64,000 nucleotides of DNA, taken from contig CM077027.1 in assembly GCA_039090855.1 (NCBI GenBank), positions 99,236,316 through 99,300,315 on the forward strand, in the 5' to 3' direction. Within the stretch, counting starts at the first letter, position 1; each line of letters starts with the position of its first letter. The stretch is from Macrothele yani (lineage: Eukaryota; Arthropoda; Arachnida; Araneae; Macrothelidae). The position numbers were made by a program, and so were the translations under genes. The notes under the pieces were generated by a model. The model saw only the letters and a list, made by a program, of their open reading frames with translations, did not search any database and was not told the origin of the DNA. Positions 53,931-64,000 of this stretch are shown piece after piece.

Positions 53931-55158
53931 CACTGAAGAGCAATTGAAGTAGAGACAGCTGGCGTTATGCAAATGTGGCGCTGTGGGCTGCCCTGTAAAC
54001 GGAAACGGCATGACGTATGCAGCGATCCGACAATATAAAGAGTTATGCGACGGGAATCAGTAAGAGTCGGACACAGTATGGGTAAGACGAAGGATCTAAG
54101 AGCATTTGATCGTGGGCAAATTGTCGGGACCCGACGAATGGGTCACTCCATCTCGGAAGTCGTGCAGACACTGGGATTTTCACGAGTCACTGTGTCACGG
54201 GTGCACCGTGAGTAAATCGAATTCGGTAAAACCATCCCTGCAAAGACCAACTGCCGTGGACAACAGCGTGTGGATCAGCGGGGTCATCGTCGGCTAGCTC
54301 GCATTGTAACAGCGGATAGACGGGCCACAATGCAAGAAATCACTCGGCAATTTAACGCTGGTGCACAAAAACGTGTAAGCAGCCACACCATCCAGAACCA
54401 TCTCCTCGCTATGGGGTACAGAAGCCATCGTCCCACGAGGGTACCTCTGCTAACCGCACATGACAGGGTGCCAAGATTAGCATGGGCGCGGGAACATCGC
54501 CACTGGACCATAGACATGTGGAAAAATGTTTCCTGGACTGATCAGTCGAGATTCACGTTGGTACACGCGGATGGCAGGATACGAGTACGGCGCAAACCAC
54601 ATGAAGCGATGGATCCTTCTTGCCAGCAGGGTACTCTTCAAGCTGGTGGGGGTGGCATTCTCGTCTGGGAACTGTTTACGTGGACTGAAATAGGACCCCT
54701 GGTACGTGTGACATCGTCTCTCACAAGTCAACGTTACTACCGGGATATCCTGGACGACCATTTGCTCCCATTTGTGCGTCTTCAACATCCCACTAGGGAC
54801 CTCATCCTGCAGAAAGACAATGCACCGTGCCATCGCTCCCGAATTGTATCCGAATGGTTGGATGAACACTCCCCCGACGTTACCTCGCTTCCTTGGCCAG
54901 CTAGGTTACCTGACCTCAATCCCATCGAGCACATCTGGGATGTCATCGAGAGAGATGTTCGAAGCTCTGCCCCCCTCCTCCTCCATCAAATCTTCGTGAA
55001 CTGTGGGAGCTTGTTCAGGGGTCGTGGATCCGTATGGCTTCCCAACGCTTCCGGGGTCTTGTCTAGCCCATGCTGAGACGAATCGCCGCCGTCATTAGGG
55101 CGAAAGGTGGTGCTACACGTTACTAGACAGGTATCTCTAATTCAATTGCTTTTCAGTG
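53931..55158 (+). mobile_element. Tc1-like transposon copy 2 (same family as 8655-9864)
   Basis: CACTGAAGAGCAATTGAAGT at the left and the complement of CACTGAAAAGCAATTGAATT at the right; TA at 53929-53930 and 55159-55160; 1228 bp. Confidence 0.95.
54078..55125 (+). pseudogene. Tc1 transposase copy 2, one early stop and a late frameshift
   Basis: Start ATG 54078 (MGKTKDLRAFDRGQIVGTRR). An in-frame TAA at 54213-54215 replaces the Tyr codon of the YIE found in the sister copies. The ORF 54270-55076 is open through the second HTH (VSSHTIQNHLLAMGYRSHRP), first Asp in WTDQSRFTLV, second Asp in LQKDNAPCHRSRIVSEW and Glu in NPIEHIWDVIERDV. It then frameshifts in a C/T-rich stretch near 54970-54985. 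The intended C-terminus (ELVQGSWIRMASQRFRGLV) is in the next frame to about 55125. It retains the CHRSR segment lost from copy 1. Confidence 0.92.
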
Positions 55159-55160
55159 TA

Positions 55161-56180
55161 TACTAAAATTAAAAGTGAGGAGTAGGTGCTGCTGGTGTTG
55201 TTTCAGGCTTCCTTCGTAGCATTGGCTCCCTTAAAATGAGCAGGTTGCTCTTCACCTATGTTTTTAATCGTCAAATCGAAGTTAGAAAATAGGAATGCTA
55301 TAAATTTAACATATTAGGAAGGACCTCTTCGAAAGACAACGGGATCCCTGAGCTCCCTTGGCCCGGAAATAGACAACTTATCTGCTTCATATCCATGATC
55401 TTTCTCCTGTCAAAGAATTTAAAAGCGGATAGGAAAGTTAAAAGGAAGAGAATGTGAGCTCAAACAAAAGTGTATTAGATTTTCTCCATCCTGAATCAGA
55501 TCAGTTACGTAATTAACCTGTCCAGGAGATATTTCATGACGCCATTTTAAGACTCTGAAACTGTCTAAGTCGTGAACACTATCTTTAGTCCGATCATTTG
55601 TTTCTGAAGAAAGCAAATGACGCTGCCAGCAGTAGTTTTTTTCTTTTTTATCAGAGTGAATGATAACCCACTTGTTCGTAATAACCAAAAATCATGACAG
55701 AAAAGTTAGGAATGTCAACGTTTTCGAAATGTGAGTACGAGTATAGTTGTGGTAATCCTGGGGAATTTGTTCAAAACTTCTGACAAGTAATTGAAAAAAT
55801 TTTCAGCGCTAGTGCATTCACATAACTGCATCATTTTGCTATATGACAGATCTTTTTAGAAGTTTTCCCTGAATTTCGTGTAGGCTATGATGAAGAAAAG
55901 ATTAAAAATAGCTGTACTAAAGCGTTTTATAAAAAATTTCACGAAACCCGTTTTAAAAAATTAATTCCATTTTTTTTCATAGTGCACCCATTTCTGCACG
56001 CAAATAACAGTCTAAGTCTAACGCGACTGTTCCACTCGTCTGAATTTTCAGAAGTATTTCAGAAGATAGCTAGCTGTTCGATGATTCCTAATAAGTGTAG
56101 ATTGTTGCATTGGAAGTTAATCGAATGCGTTTTTAACTTGCGTTGTTGGTAACGTAATACAACGGTTAGCACAGAAACCC
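55161..56180. other. No gene recognised
   Basis: AT-rich; a minus-strand 89-codon ORF at 55419-55688 has no family signature that I recognise. No inverted-repeat element was seen. Confidence 0.45.
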
Positions 56181-56184
56181 TTAA

Positions 56185-56666
56185 AGTGGTTCCACATAAA
56201 GTCTCTGCCTTATGTTTCCAATGGTAAAACTTCTTTAAAAATTTTCTTCGCAATTAATGTATTCCCATGGATGAAAACTTGCCCATCGATACAACTAACT
56301 TTAAGTTTTAGCATGGGATACTTGCTAAAGCATAACCATAATTATATTAACTTTAAGTTATAGCATGCATACTTGCTAAAACATAACCATAATTATATTA
56401 AAAATCAATCATTTTTCTTTGAGTAATGTTCAGACTTTTTAAGAGATGGCGCAACCTGTACATGGATGACGTCAGTAGACAAACAAATGTTAGTTTGCTT
56501 AATTATGATTATGTTTCAGCAAATATTAAGTATCCCATGCTGTAACTTAAAGTTAGTTTTATCGATGTGCAAATTTTCCTCCTTGGGAAGACATTAATTG
56601 CGAAGAAAATATGTAAAGAAGTTTTACCATTGGAAACATAAGGTAGAGATTTGAGGTGGAACCACC
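56185..56666. mobile_element. Foldback TTAA element, copy 2
   Basis: Same family as 13503-13945. The arms mirror each other (AGTGGTTCCACATAAAG..TCTCTGCCTTATGTTTCCAA against its complement at the right, through the AGCATGGGATACTT block). Intact TTAA flanks at 56181-56184 and 56667-56670. The left arm contains a ~58-bp tandem duplication around AACTTTAAGTT..CATAACCATAATTATATT (about 56288-56400). The centre shares GAGATGGCGCAACCTGTAC and GGATGACGTCAGTA with copy 1. No ORF. Confidence 0.9.
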
Positions 56667-56805
56667 TTAAACGTAAAAATTTGGGGATTATAATGAGAAA
56701 TGATAACTTGACAACCTTATGTACGTTCTCAAGACGTCCTTCAAATTTGAAGTCTGTTTATTCATTGGTCTTTTGTACATTCATTAAACCGTGCCAAAGT
56801 TGAAA

Positions 56806-57262
56806 ATGACTCCATACTCATTCTACCATCACTCCATACTCATTCTACCATTCTAAATCACTAAATACTCATTCTACCATTCTAAATCACTCCATACTCA
56901 TTCTACCATTCTAAATCACTCCATACTCATTCTACCATTCTAAATCACTCCATACTCATTCTACCATTCTAAATCACTCCATACTCATTCTACCATTCTA
57001 AATCACTCCATACTCCTTCTACCATTCTAAATCACTCCATACACATTCTACCATTCTAAATCACTCCATACTCATTCTACCATTCTAAATCCCTCCATAC
57101 TCATTCTACCATTCTAAATCACCCCATACTCATTCTACCATTCTAAATCACTCCATACTCATTCTACCATTCTAAATCCCTCCATACTTATTCTATCATT
57201 CTAAATCATTCCATACTCATTCTACCATTCTCTGCAAATCCCTCCATACTCATTCTACCATT
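56806..57262. repeat. 29-bp minisatellite
   Basis: Tandem unit ATCACTCCATACTCATTCTA plus CCATTCTAA, 29 bp, about fifteen copies with occasional short units (first two lack part) and substitutions such as ACTCCTTC, ACACATTC and ACTTATTC. No open frame of interest across it. Confidence 0.92.
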
Positions 57263-57941
57263 ATCTTTCCAATATAATGGATAGCAGACAATAAATTAGT
57301 AATAACAGTAGCGGCCCCAAAAGACATTTGACCTTATGGTAATACATACCCTAAAAACGCAGTATTTGGGGCAGCAACAAAATAGTGACCCGACTCAATC
57401 AAGTTTTCTTTAGCCGGTAAGACCAGCTGTTGGAAACCGTCTCTGTAGAATTGTGGCAGCTTGGACGCAAAGAAGTAAGTATGCGTTTGGATATCGTCCC
57501 TGTTGGTGAACCGCTGTCCGTCCAGGAAATGCTGCAACGACCGGAAAAGGTTGTAATCGCTTGGGGCAATGTCCGGGAAATAGGCTGGGTGCCACAGCAG
57601 CCCCCAGTCCAAGTCCATGATCTTGTGACAGATTACTCCTGCTGTGTGATCTCGCTCCATCCTACTGTAAGAGGACGCCCTTGTGGTTCAGCAGTGCTGA
57701 TCCTTACACGTGAGCAATGCGTTCAGATCGTCGAGCTGATGGCAGTACACATGATAATAGGTGTCCGCCAGCAGCTCAAAAAACACGACACCCCGCATAT
57801 CCCACCGGACAAACAGCAGGCCCTTACGTGGGTGTAAACCAGTTTTTGGGGTCTGCATGGGCTTTTTGTTGTTGTTGTTGTTTTGTTTTACCGTTTTGGG
57901 TCCAACCACTATTCCTGGGCGCTGACATTGTCATACATATA

Positions 57942-59348
57942 CACTGCTGGTCACCCAAAATGCAACACCAAGAAGGAAGCATTCGATTGGCCTGAAATTC
58001 GCAGCATGCGTCGCCCGCGAGAGGACATGCAAACGGTTAGCATTGCAGGGCATATGCAAATCACGTGCACCCGGCACGACACCAAGAAACACGATAAGAA
58101 GGGTGCACAGAAGGCGGGGTGTAAGTAGTGGAAGTATGTTGTGCTGCCGGACCTGTGCGTAGGAAGCTTCCTGATGCCTCGTCGCAGAATGTGGCAGTCA
58201 TTCCAACCTGTTTCGGAGTTCGATAGAGGACGAATAGTGGCTTATCGCGACAGCAGTTTATCGTACCGAGACATCAGCGCCCGTGTGGGACGACATCCAG
58301 CCACAGTGAGGCGAATATGGATTCGGTGAGTGCAGGAGGGGCGGACGGACCGACGTGAGCTATTGCCGCAGCCGCGGCACACCACCGAACGACAGGACCG
58401 GCATGTTGTGCGGTGGGCATTGACGTCTCACACCGCCACATCACGAACGTTAGCGCAGAAATTAGGGTGTGTTGCGCAACAACCTGTGCCATCACGCACC
58501 GTTCGACGTCGGCTGCAGGAGCGGGGACTTGTCGCACGGCGCCCATTGCTCTGATTACCATTGATGTTACATCACCGGCGAGTGCGGCGGCAGTGGGCCG
58601 TTGAACGCCGCACCTGGACTACGTAATGGCACGACATTGTCTTCTCCGATGACTCCCGCTTCTGCCTGCAACACCACGATGGTCGGATCCGCGTGTGGCG
58701 GCACCGCGGCGAGAGACTGTATGACGCCTGCATTATGCATCGCTATACCAGTCCATCGTCTGGCGTTATGGTTTGGAGCGCAATTGGATATGACACCCGC
58801 ACATCCTCTGGTACGCATCGCCGGTACACTCAACAGCCACCGTACATCTCCGACGTTTTGGAGCCTGTAGTCCTCCCTTACCTGCAGGGCCTGCCAGCGG
58901 CCACGTTTCAACAGGACAATGCGCCCGCATGTGGCACGCATGGTGCAACAATTCTTCATGGCCCACCAGGTGTAACTGCTGCCGTGGACGGCCTGTTCTC
59001 CCGATATGTCGCCCATCGAACACGTCTGGTTGCTGATCGGCAACCGAGTGGCCCGGCAAGCACCACCCGCGGCTACGCCTGATGAACTGTGGCAACGTGT
59101 GGAAGCAGCCTGGACCGACATACCCCAAGCCCACATCCAAAGCCTCTTTCGTTCGATGCCGCGGCATATAGCGGTCGTTATTGCCAGCCATGGGGGCCAC
59201 ACGAACTTTTGATGTCTGCGTGTTCCGCAAGTCGCACGGGCCTGTAAGCTCAATCGTTTCATCTTCGTATCTGTTGTTATGTGTCCAGTAAATCTGGCTT
59301 TGCTATCTCGTGTCCTTCTTGGTGTTGCATTATGGGTGTCCAGCAGTG
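57942..59348 (+). mobile_element. Tc1-like transposon with CACTGCTGG ends, nested in mariner
   Basis: Left CACTGCTGGTCACCCAAAAT then GCAACACCAAGAAGG, right its near complement ending CCCATAATGCAACACC-type text and CCAGCAGTG; TA flanks at 57940-57941 and 59349-59350; 1407 bp. The terminus shares AACACCAAGAAGGAA with the element at 14104-15481. Base composition is noticeably more GC-rich than the surroundings. Confidence 0.93.
58174..59212 (+). pseudogene. Tc1 transposase, several frames
   Basis: Met 58174 (MPRRRMWQSFQPVSEFDRGR) leads to IVAYRDSSLSYRDISARVGR and HPATVRRIWIR followed by TGA at 58327-58329. The next part (58330-58554) reads RTDRRELLPQPRHTTERQDR and VPSRTVRRRLQERGLVARRP, the second HTH. 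The catalytic parts lie in other frames: FSDDSRFCLQHHDGRIRVWR-like near 58640-58705, VMVWSAIGYDTRTSSGTHRR (58767 on), ATFQQDNAPACGTHGATIL with the second Asp, and PIEHVWLLIGNRVAR with the Glu in the C-terminal ORF 59006-59212, ending GGHTNF-stop. Stops and small indels inactivate it, though all motifs persist. Confidence 0.88.
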
Positions 59349-59620
59349 TAGAATGGGCCCTGTATAACATTGTCATACAGGACTAATTTTTCGACACCTG
59401 TCACAATGCGGTCCAAGAACGGCTCAGTTTGGTCATGTGAAAGCAGGGAAACGCATGCATTCATGCGATTTACTTTCTGCTCGACTGTAAATTGATGGGT
59501 ACCCAAACTTTCCCTCTTGTGGACCTTCCCAATTTGATGCGGGTGCGTGATAAAGCTTGTGTACTTTCCATGGGCGCCTGCAGGAAATTTTTCAGGGGGG
59601 TCAAGTGTAATCAATTAAGG

Positions 59621-60065
59621 CTTGGCTAATATATAGAAAACAGTAATTCGTGAAAATGAAAGATTAATACTATTACTACTACTTACTTACTACACTAGAA
59701 CACTATTATTATTATTATTATTAATTGATGCTGCTCTTGAAGAAAGTTTATGTTAGTAATAGTCATGTAATGTCATGTACATTGGTAACTGTTTTCAAAA
59801 TAATGAACAGTGTCGAGCAGGGCCACGCCAAGCCTTTTAATTTCAGCATACACCACCCTGGGCGGAACTTGTTTGGACGTTACTAACTTACGCTTTGCTA
59901 GGCTTTCCGCTTTCACGTTACCGTTTTCCAACTCCAAATTTCCAATAAAATTGGGATATTAAATTAAACGCCCCAAACTCCATCTTTCCTTGAGTTCCAG
60001 TTCTGTGAGTGTGAAAAAAGTAATAAATAAAGTAAAAAAAATAAAGGAGAAAATAATTCTACAGG
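59621..60065. other. No gene recognised
   Basis: AT-rich with (TTA)n at about 59706-59722; nothing coding was recognised. Confidence 0.5.
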
Positions 60066-60069
60066 GGGT

Positions 60070-60541
60070 CAAGAGCAATATACCGTTATGTCTTAAAAGA
60101 AAAGCATCCTTCCAGTGCTTACGTATGGTGCAGAGACGTGGATCTTAACTAAAAGAGATACACAAAACCTGCAGACAACTCAAAGTAGCATGGAGAGGTG
60201 CATGCTTGGTGTAACCAGGAGAGATAAGAAGAGGAACTCGTGGATCCGAAAAATGACAAGAGTGGAAGACATCATGATCAGAGTTAAATCCCTGAAATGG
60301 CAATGGGCTGGACATACTGCCAGAAGGACAGACCATCGATGGACATCCGAAATTTTAGATTGGAATCCAACGGACAGGAAAGGGCCCAGAAGAAGACCAC
60401 ATGGGAGATGGGTGGATGAAATTCGAAAGTAAGCGGGAGTAACATGGAGGAGACTGGCACAAGACAGACCGTTGTGGAAGAGGCTTGGGGAGACCTTCGT
60501 CCAGCAGTGGATTGATAATGGTTGACAATGATGATGACGAT
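60070..60541 (+). mobile_element. RTE LINE copy H, short 3' fragment
   Basis: Begins in KSNIPLCLKRK, has an ~18-nt deletion before ILPVLTYGAETWILTKRDTQ, then runs through the C-terminal domain (RWVDEIRK-stop at 60432, AGVTWRRLAQDRPLW in the same line) to TGGTTGACAATGATGATGAC. Very similar to copy A, so young, but severely 5'-truncated. Confidence 0.9.
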
Positions 60542-60604
60542 ATAGGAATAACCAAATTGTTATTATATGTACATAATCAGTCAACAAGTTTCAGCCCCCT
60601 CAAA

Positions 60605-61160
60605 ATTTGTAATTGCCCACCCGGAAGAAACTCTGAATGCAACGCTGCCTTCCAGTCACCTGGATCCGTTCCACGGTGCATCCAGGTTAGAAGTCTTTCT
60701 TGGGTAAACGTCGCACACGAGCTCGTCCGTCGACATGGTGTAAGAGAAAAAGGGATTGATCTATCTACTCATGAGACCCTTTTCCAGTCTTTTATAGTTC
60801 AGTGTCTATATTTACATGCCCACTGCAAGCGTTGACGACCGTGAATGGCTGTGAGCTTAGACACACGAATCGGTCTGCGGAGACCCATATCCAAGATGGT
60901 ACAATGAACTGTGTGTTCGGACACATTTGGCCCTTCAATAGCCTGCGCTGGCCTCTGGCATCAATGAGACGTGACCTCTCCACGACTTGTCGATGGCTCG
61001 AAGTGTCACCTGTTTAGAACCTTCTTGGATAGGTACTAACTACTTCATAGCGTGAGCAGCCTACCAGTGTCGCTGTTTCAAAGATGCTCTTACCAAGGCG
61101 TCTTGTCATAACGATCTGGCCTTTGTCGAAATCAGATAAATCCTTTGCTATTCCCATGTT
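60605..61160 (-). pseudogene. Tc1-like transposase fragment, antisense (family of 16059)
   Basis: Minus strand from about 61158: MGIAKDLSDFDKGQIVMTRR, LGKSIFETATLVGCSRYEVV, then in a second frame RSRLIDARGQRRLLKG, then VSEHTVHCTILDMGLRRPIR, VSKLTAIHGRQRLQWACKYR and a decayed first-Asp region (SLFLLHHVDGRARVRRLPKK). It breaks off near 60605, before the second Asp. The N-terminus matches the ORF at 16092 (MGKAVDLSQSDKGQIVM), so this is a second, independent copy of that family. Confidence 0.78.
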
Positions 61161-61208
61161 GAGACGAAACGAAATACTGACTGAGAGAAATCCGAACCGG
61201 GTATTATA

Positions 61209-62422
61209 CAGTGAAGAGCAATTGAATTAGAGACAGCTGGCGTTATACAAATGTGGCGCTGTGGGCGGTCCTGTAAACGGAAACGACATGACGTATGCAG
61301 TGATCCGACAATATAAGGAGTGATGCGACGAGAATCAGTAAGAGTCGGACGCAGTATGGGTAAGACGAAGGATCTAAGCGCATTTGATCGTGGGCAAATT
61401 GTCGGGGCCCGACGAATGGGTCACTCCATCTCGGAAGTCGTGCAGACACTGGGATTTTCGCGAGCCACTGTGTCACGGGTGCACCGTGAGTACATCGAAT
61501 CCGGTAAAACCATCCCTGCAAGGGCCAACTGCCGTGGACAACAGCGTGTGGATCAGCGGGGTCATCGTCGGCTAGCTCGCATTGTAACAGCGGATAGACG
61601 GGCCACAGTGCAAGAAATCACTCGGCAATTTAACGCTGGTGCACAAAAACGTGTAAGCAGCCACACCATCCAGAACCATCTCCTCGCTATGGGGTACAGA
61701 AGCCATCGTCTCAGGAAGGTACCGCTGTTGACCGCACATCACAGGGTGCAAAGATTAGCATGGGTGCGGGAACATCGCCACGGGACCCTAGGCATGTGGG
61801 AAAATGTTGCCTGGACTGATCAGTCGAGATTCACGTTGGTACATGCGGATGGCAGGATACGAGTACGGCGCAAACCAGATGAAGCGATGGATCCTTCTTG
61901 CCAGCAGGGTACTTTTCAAGCTGGTGGGGTTTCTCGTCTGGGGACTGTTTACGTGGACTGAAATGGGACCCCTGGTACGTGTGACATCGTCCCTCACAGG
62001 TCAACGTTACCGGGATATCCTGGACGACCATTTGCTCCCGTTGGTGCGTCTTGAACATCCCACTGGGGACCTCATCCTGCAACAAGACAACGCCCCGTGC
62101 CATCGCTCCCGAATTGTATCCGAATGGTTGGATGAACACTCCACCGACGTGGCCTCGCTTCCTTGGCCAGCTAGGTCACCTGACATAAATCCCATCGAAC
62201 ACATCTGGGATGCCATCGAGAGAGATTTTCGAGGCTCTGATCCCCTCCATCAAATGTTCGTGAACTGTGGAAGCTTGTTCAGGGGTCGTGGATCCGTATG
62301 GCTTCCCAACGCTTCTGGTGTCTTGTCGAGTCCATGCCGAGACGAATTGCAGCCGTCATCAGTACGAAAGGTGGTGCTACACGTTACTAGACAGGTATCT
62401 CTAATTCAATTGCTCTTCAGTG
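61209..62422 (+). mobile_element. Tc1-like transposon copy 3 (same family as 8655-9864)
   Basis: Left CAGTGAAGAGCAATTGAATT, right the complement of CACTGAAGAGCAATTGAATT; TA at 61207-61208 and 62423-62424; 1214 bp. Confidence 0.95.
61356..62387 (+). pseudogene. Tc1 transposase copy 3, two frameshifts
   Basis: Start ATG 61356 (MGKTKDLSAFDRGQIVGARR). The frame is open through both HTH halves and the first Asp (WTDQSRFTLVHADGRIRVRR) to 61961, where a short deletion in the GGGGILVW codons (near 61926-61932) shifts it. The second frame carries LVWGLFTWTEMGPLVRVTSS, LQQDNAPCHRSRIVSEWLDE and DINPIEHIWDAIERDF. A further loss near 62243-62255 shifts frame again, before the C-terminal ELVQGSWIRMASQRFWCLVE ending near 62387. 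Each of the three family copies has different lesions. Confidence 0.92.
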
Positions 62423-62424
62423 TA

Positions 62425-63284
62425 CGTACATATCATTCGCGACCTTGGCACGTGAACCTGATTGGCTGTACGCGCGCTTATTTGCATAATGCAGAGCTGG
62501 TTTTAATGTTTTGGCTGATTGGTGTGTTTCTGTGTAGTGATCAGTAAACAAGGACGGACTGGCCATATTACCGTCCGGTGTATTCACTGGGCGAAGCTGA
62601 CTGTTGAAGGTCGATTTCTCAATAATATTTAAATAAAATTAAATTAACAATCGTATTGCACAGTGTGTCTAATAAAACGGCTTATAAAAGTTGGAAAATG
62701 AAAGTAAAGTAACGTCTTAGCTTAGAAATGGGATTGATAGATAGTATAGCCTGTAAAAAGACTTCTCTTCCAGAGCTGACACCAAATTGTCACAGAAATC
62801 TTTTTCTGATACCAAATTATACACTGCCGGAAATATCTACACTTAATTTCACATCAGGATTCGGTTTCTGGTGGATCTGCATCACAAAGATTAAGAGCCG
62901 GAAAGCACCAGTAATTCAATTAGAATACACGTAACTTAAATAACTGAGATAAACACAAAACTGTTTAATATCCAACATCGGCCAAAACAAGTATCTGTGA
63001 ATGGACATTAATAGACATCGCTTCCAGTCGCCCATAAATACATCAATTACCAACCGAAAGTTAATAAACACTACTACCAACAGTCTGCCCAAAATTACCT
63101 CTTTTCTTCTTACATGAGTGTAATTCGTGTCGCCTGGCCAACATCAATGATAAATGCAGCCATTTTGCTTTCTAAAATTGGGCTATTCATAAAACTGTTA
63201 TCAGGGACAGTAAAAAAAATTTATATTTTACAATTCAAATATTTTGCATATGATAGAAAATTGGATTGTGGGTTGTACGTCACT
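62425..63284. other. No gene recognised
   Basis: AT-rich; small ORFs at 62728-62934 and 63114-63302 have no recognisable family signature. Confidence 0.45.
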
Positions 63285-63667
63285 TACAATAATACGATAT
63301 AAAACACTAACGGGGTTTTTTTTTGTGTTTTTTAATCCGTTATTAGGCGTAAAATTACAATAGTTTTGCGAGCTTTCACTGCCAACGGACAGCTTCTTCA
63401 ATCTTCTGAATATAAACACTGAACAGAAACAGATTAAGAGCTCGCTGGACGATCGATGAGCACGAGGCGTAATACGAGTCCCATGCTATGCTATAATGAT
63501 TTAAAATTTTACATTTGCATTTATTCTTTGTCTGTTTCTGTTAAGTGTTTACATTCATAAGCTTGAAGAAGCTGTCCGCGGCAGTGAAAGCTTGCGAAAC
63601 TTTTGTAATTTTACGCCTAATAACGGATTAAAAAAACACATTAGTGTGTTATATCGTATTATTTTAC
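63285..63667. mobile_element. Foldback element with ~160-nt arms
   Basis: The left arm (AATAATACGATATAAAACAC; TTTTTTAATCCGTTATTAGG; CGTAAAATTACAATAGTTTT; GAGCTTTCACTGCCAACGGA; CAGCTTCTTCAATCTTCTGA) is mirrored at the right in the same order. About 60 nt of unpaired centre. No clear target duplication and no ORF. Its superfamily is unassigned. Confidence 0.85.
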
Positions 63668-64000
63668 ATTTGTTTGATTTTTTATGAATATTCTGCGCAA
63701 TAAATGTTAAACTTTTTTTTTTATTTCCACCTTTCCACTGTAGTATATAACAGAATTAGCAGGGCCACTGAAAATTCAAAGTAACTAGGACAATTTGATA
63801 GACCCAGCCTGCCCCGCTACTAAAAACAAAACAAAACCAAAGACAAAAAAAATATTTACTAGATTTCACGCTGGTTCTCTTTCTTTTTTATGAGAATCAT
63901 TACGTCCTTGTATGATGACCTACATTCGTGGTGCATTCTGCAGGAACTTGAACTGAGTTGTGCCTCATGTAGTGCAACCCTCGTTTGAAAGAGGAGAGCT

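Larger units (their letters stand above)
57310..59620 (-). pseudogene. mariner transposase relic, antisense, interrupted by a Tc1
   Basis: Two halves flank the Tc1 at 57942-59348. The upstream half (59614-59349) reads HQIGKVHKRESLGTHQFTVE, RMNACVSLLSHDQTEPFLDR and IVTGVEKLVLYDN, where the first catalytic Asp (normally GDEKW) is Val. The downstream half (57909-57334) reads KTGLHPRKGLLFVRWDMRGV, VFFELLADTYYHVYCHQLDD, a decayed HDNARPH region, WHPAYFPDIAPSDYNLFRSL (third Asp present) and FASKLPQFYRDGFQQLV. Order and strand agree, so one old mariner was split by the Tc1. The N-terminal HTH part is missing beyond 59620. No TIRs were recognised. Confidence 0.8.

Noticed and set aside
55419..55688. 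Minus-strand 89-codon ORF as a small gene
   Set aside because: No motif, no repeat, no splice or promoter support; length is expected by chance in 64 kb.
56806..57262. CRISPR-like array
   Set aside because: Continuous 29-bp tandem units with no unique spacers; a minisatellite.

Overview
This window is eukaryotic, almost certainly arthropod, genomic DNA dominated by transposable elements (TEs). The reasons are one intron-split methyltransferase exon related to juvenile-hormone-acid O-methyltransferase, many Tc1/mariner and hAT DNA transposons, RTE-clade LINEs with GAT-repeat tails, tRNA-derived SINEs with A and B boxes, and no operons or prokaryotic signals. A chelicerate or an insect would both fit; the sequence alone does not settle it.

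Layout. 1-16 kb: a truncated Tc1 relative, a TA-flanked MITE, a 2.6-kb non-coding element built of ~155-bp units, an antisense hAT C-terminus, several tRNA-type SINEs of two families, a TA-bounded Tc1 copy, a small hAT with a perfect 8-bp duplication, a TTAA foldback element and another Tc1 family. 16.8-36.9 kb: a nested stack. One hAT transposon, with an 8-bp target duplication and CGCGAA-rich ends, spans 20 kb because later insertions opened it: RTE LINEs, a Tc1 that itself holds a second complete-ended hAT, and a third hAT-like element that holds another Tc1 and a tail-to-tail RTE cluster. Reading through the junctions recovers pieces of the outer CGGBP1/hAT-type transposase down to its stop codon. 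37-47.7 kb: low-information DNA, a Tc1 whose transposase gene contains sixteen 33-bp in-frame repeats, a non-LTR LINE 3' end, a mariner, and an old RTE copy split by a TA-flanked MITE. 47.7-51 kb: the only likely host gene, a first coding exon of a SAM-dependent methyltransferase with a good splice donor and a possible upstream non-coding exon. 51-64 kb: SINEs, a Tigger/pogo remnant, RTE fragments, two more copies of the first TA-bounded Tc1 family, a second TTAA foldback element, a 29-bp minisatellite, a mariner interrupted by a Tc1, and a 160-bp-armed foldback.

No element looks autonomous. Every transposase or reverse transcriptase seen carries a frameshift, stop, deletion or lost catalytic residue, or is truncated. 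The window is best read as a record of successive insertions around one gene. Its most unusual features are the depth of nesting, the minisatellite born inside a transposase gene, a template-switch-like palindrome, and RTE copies that share dead reverse-transcriptase mutations.
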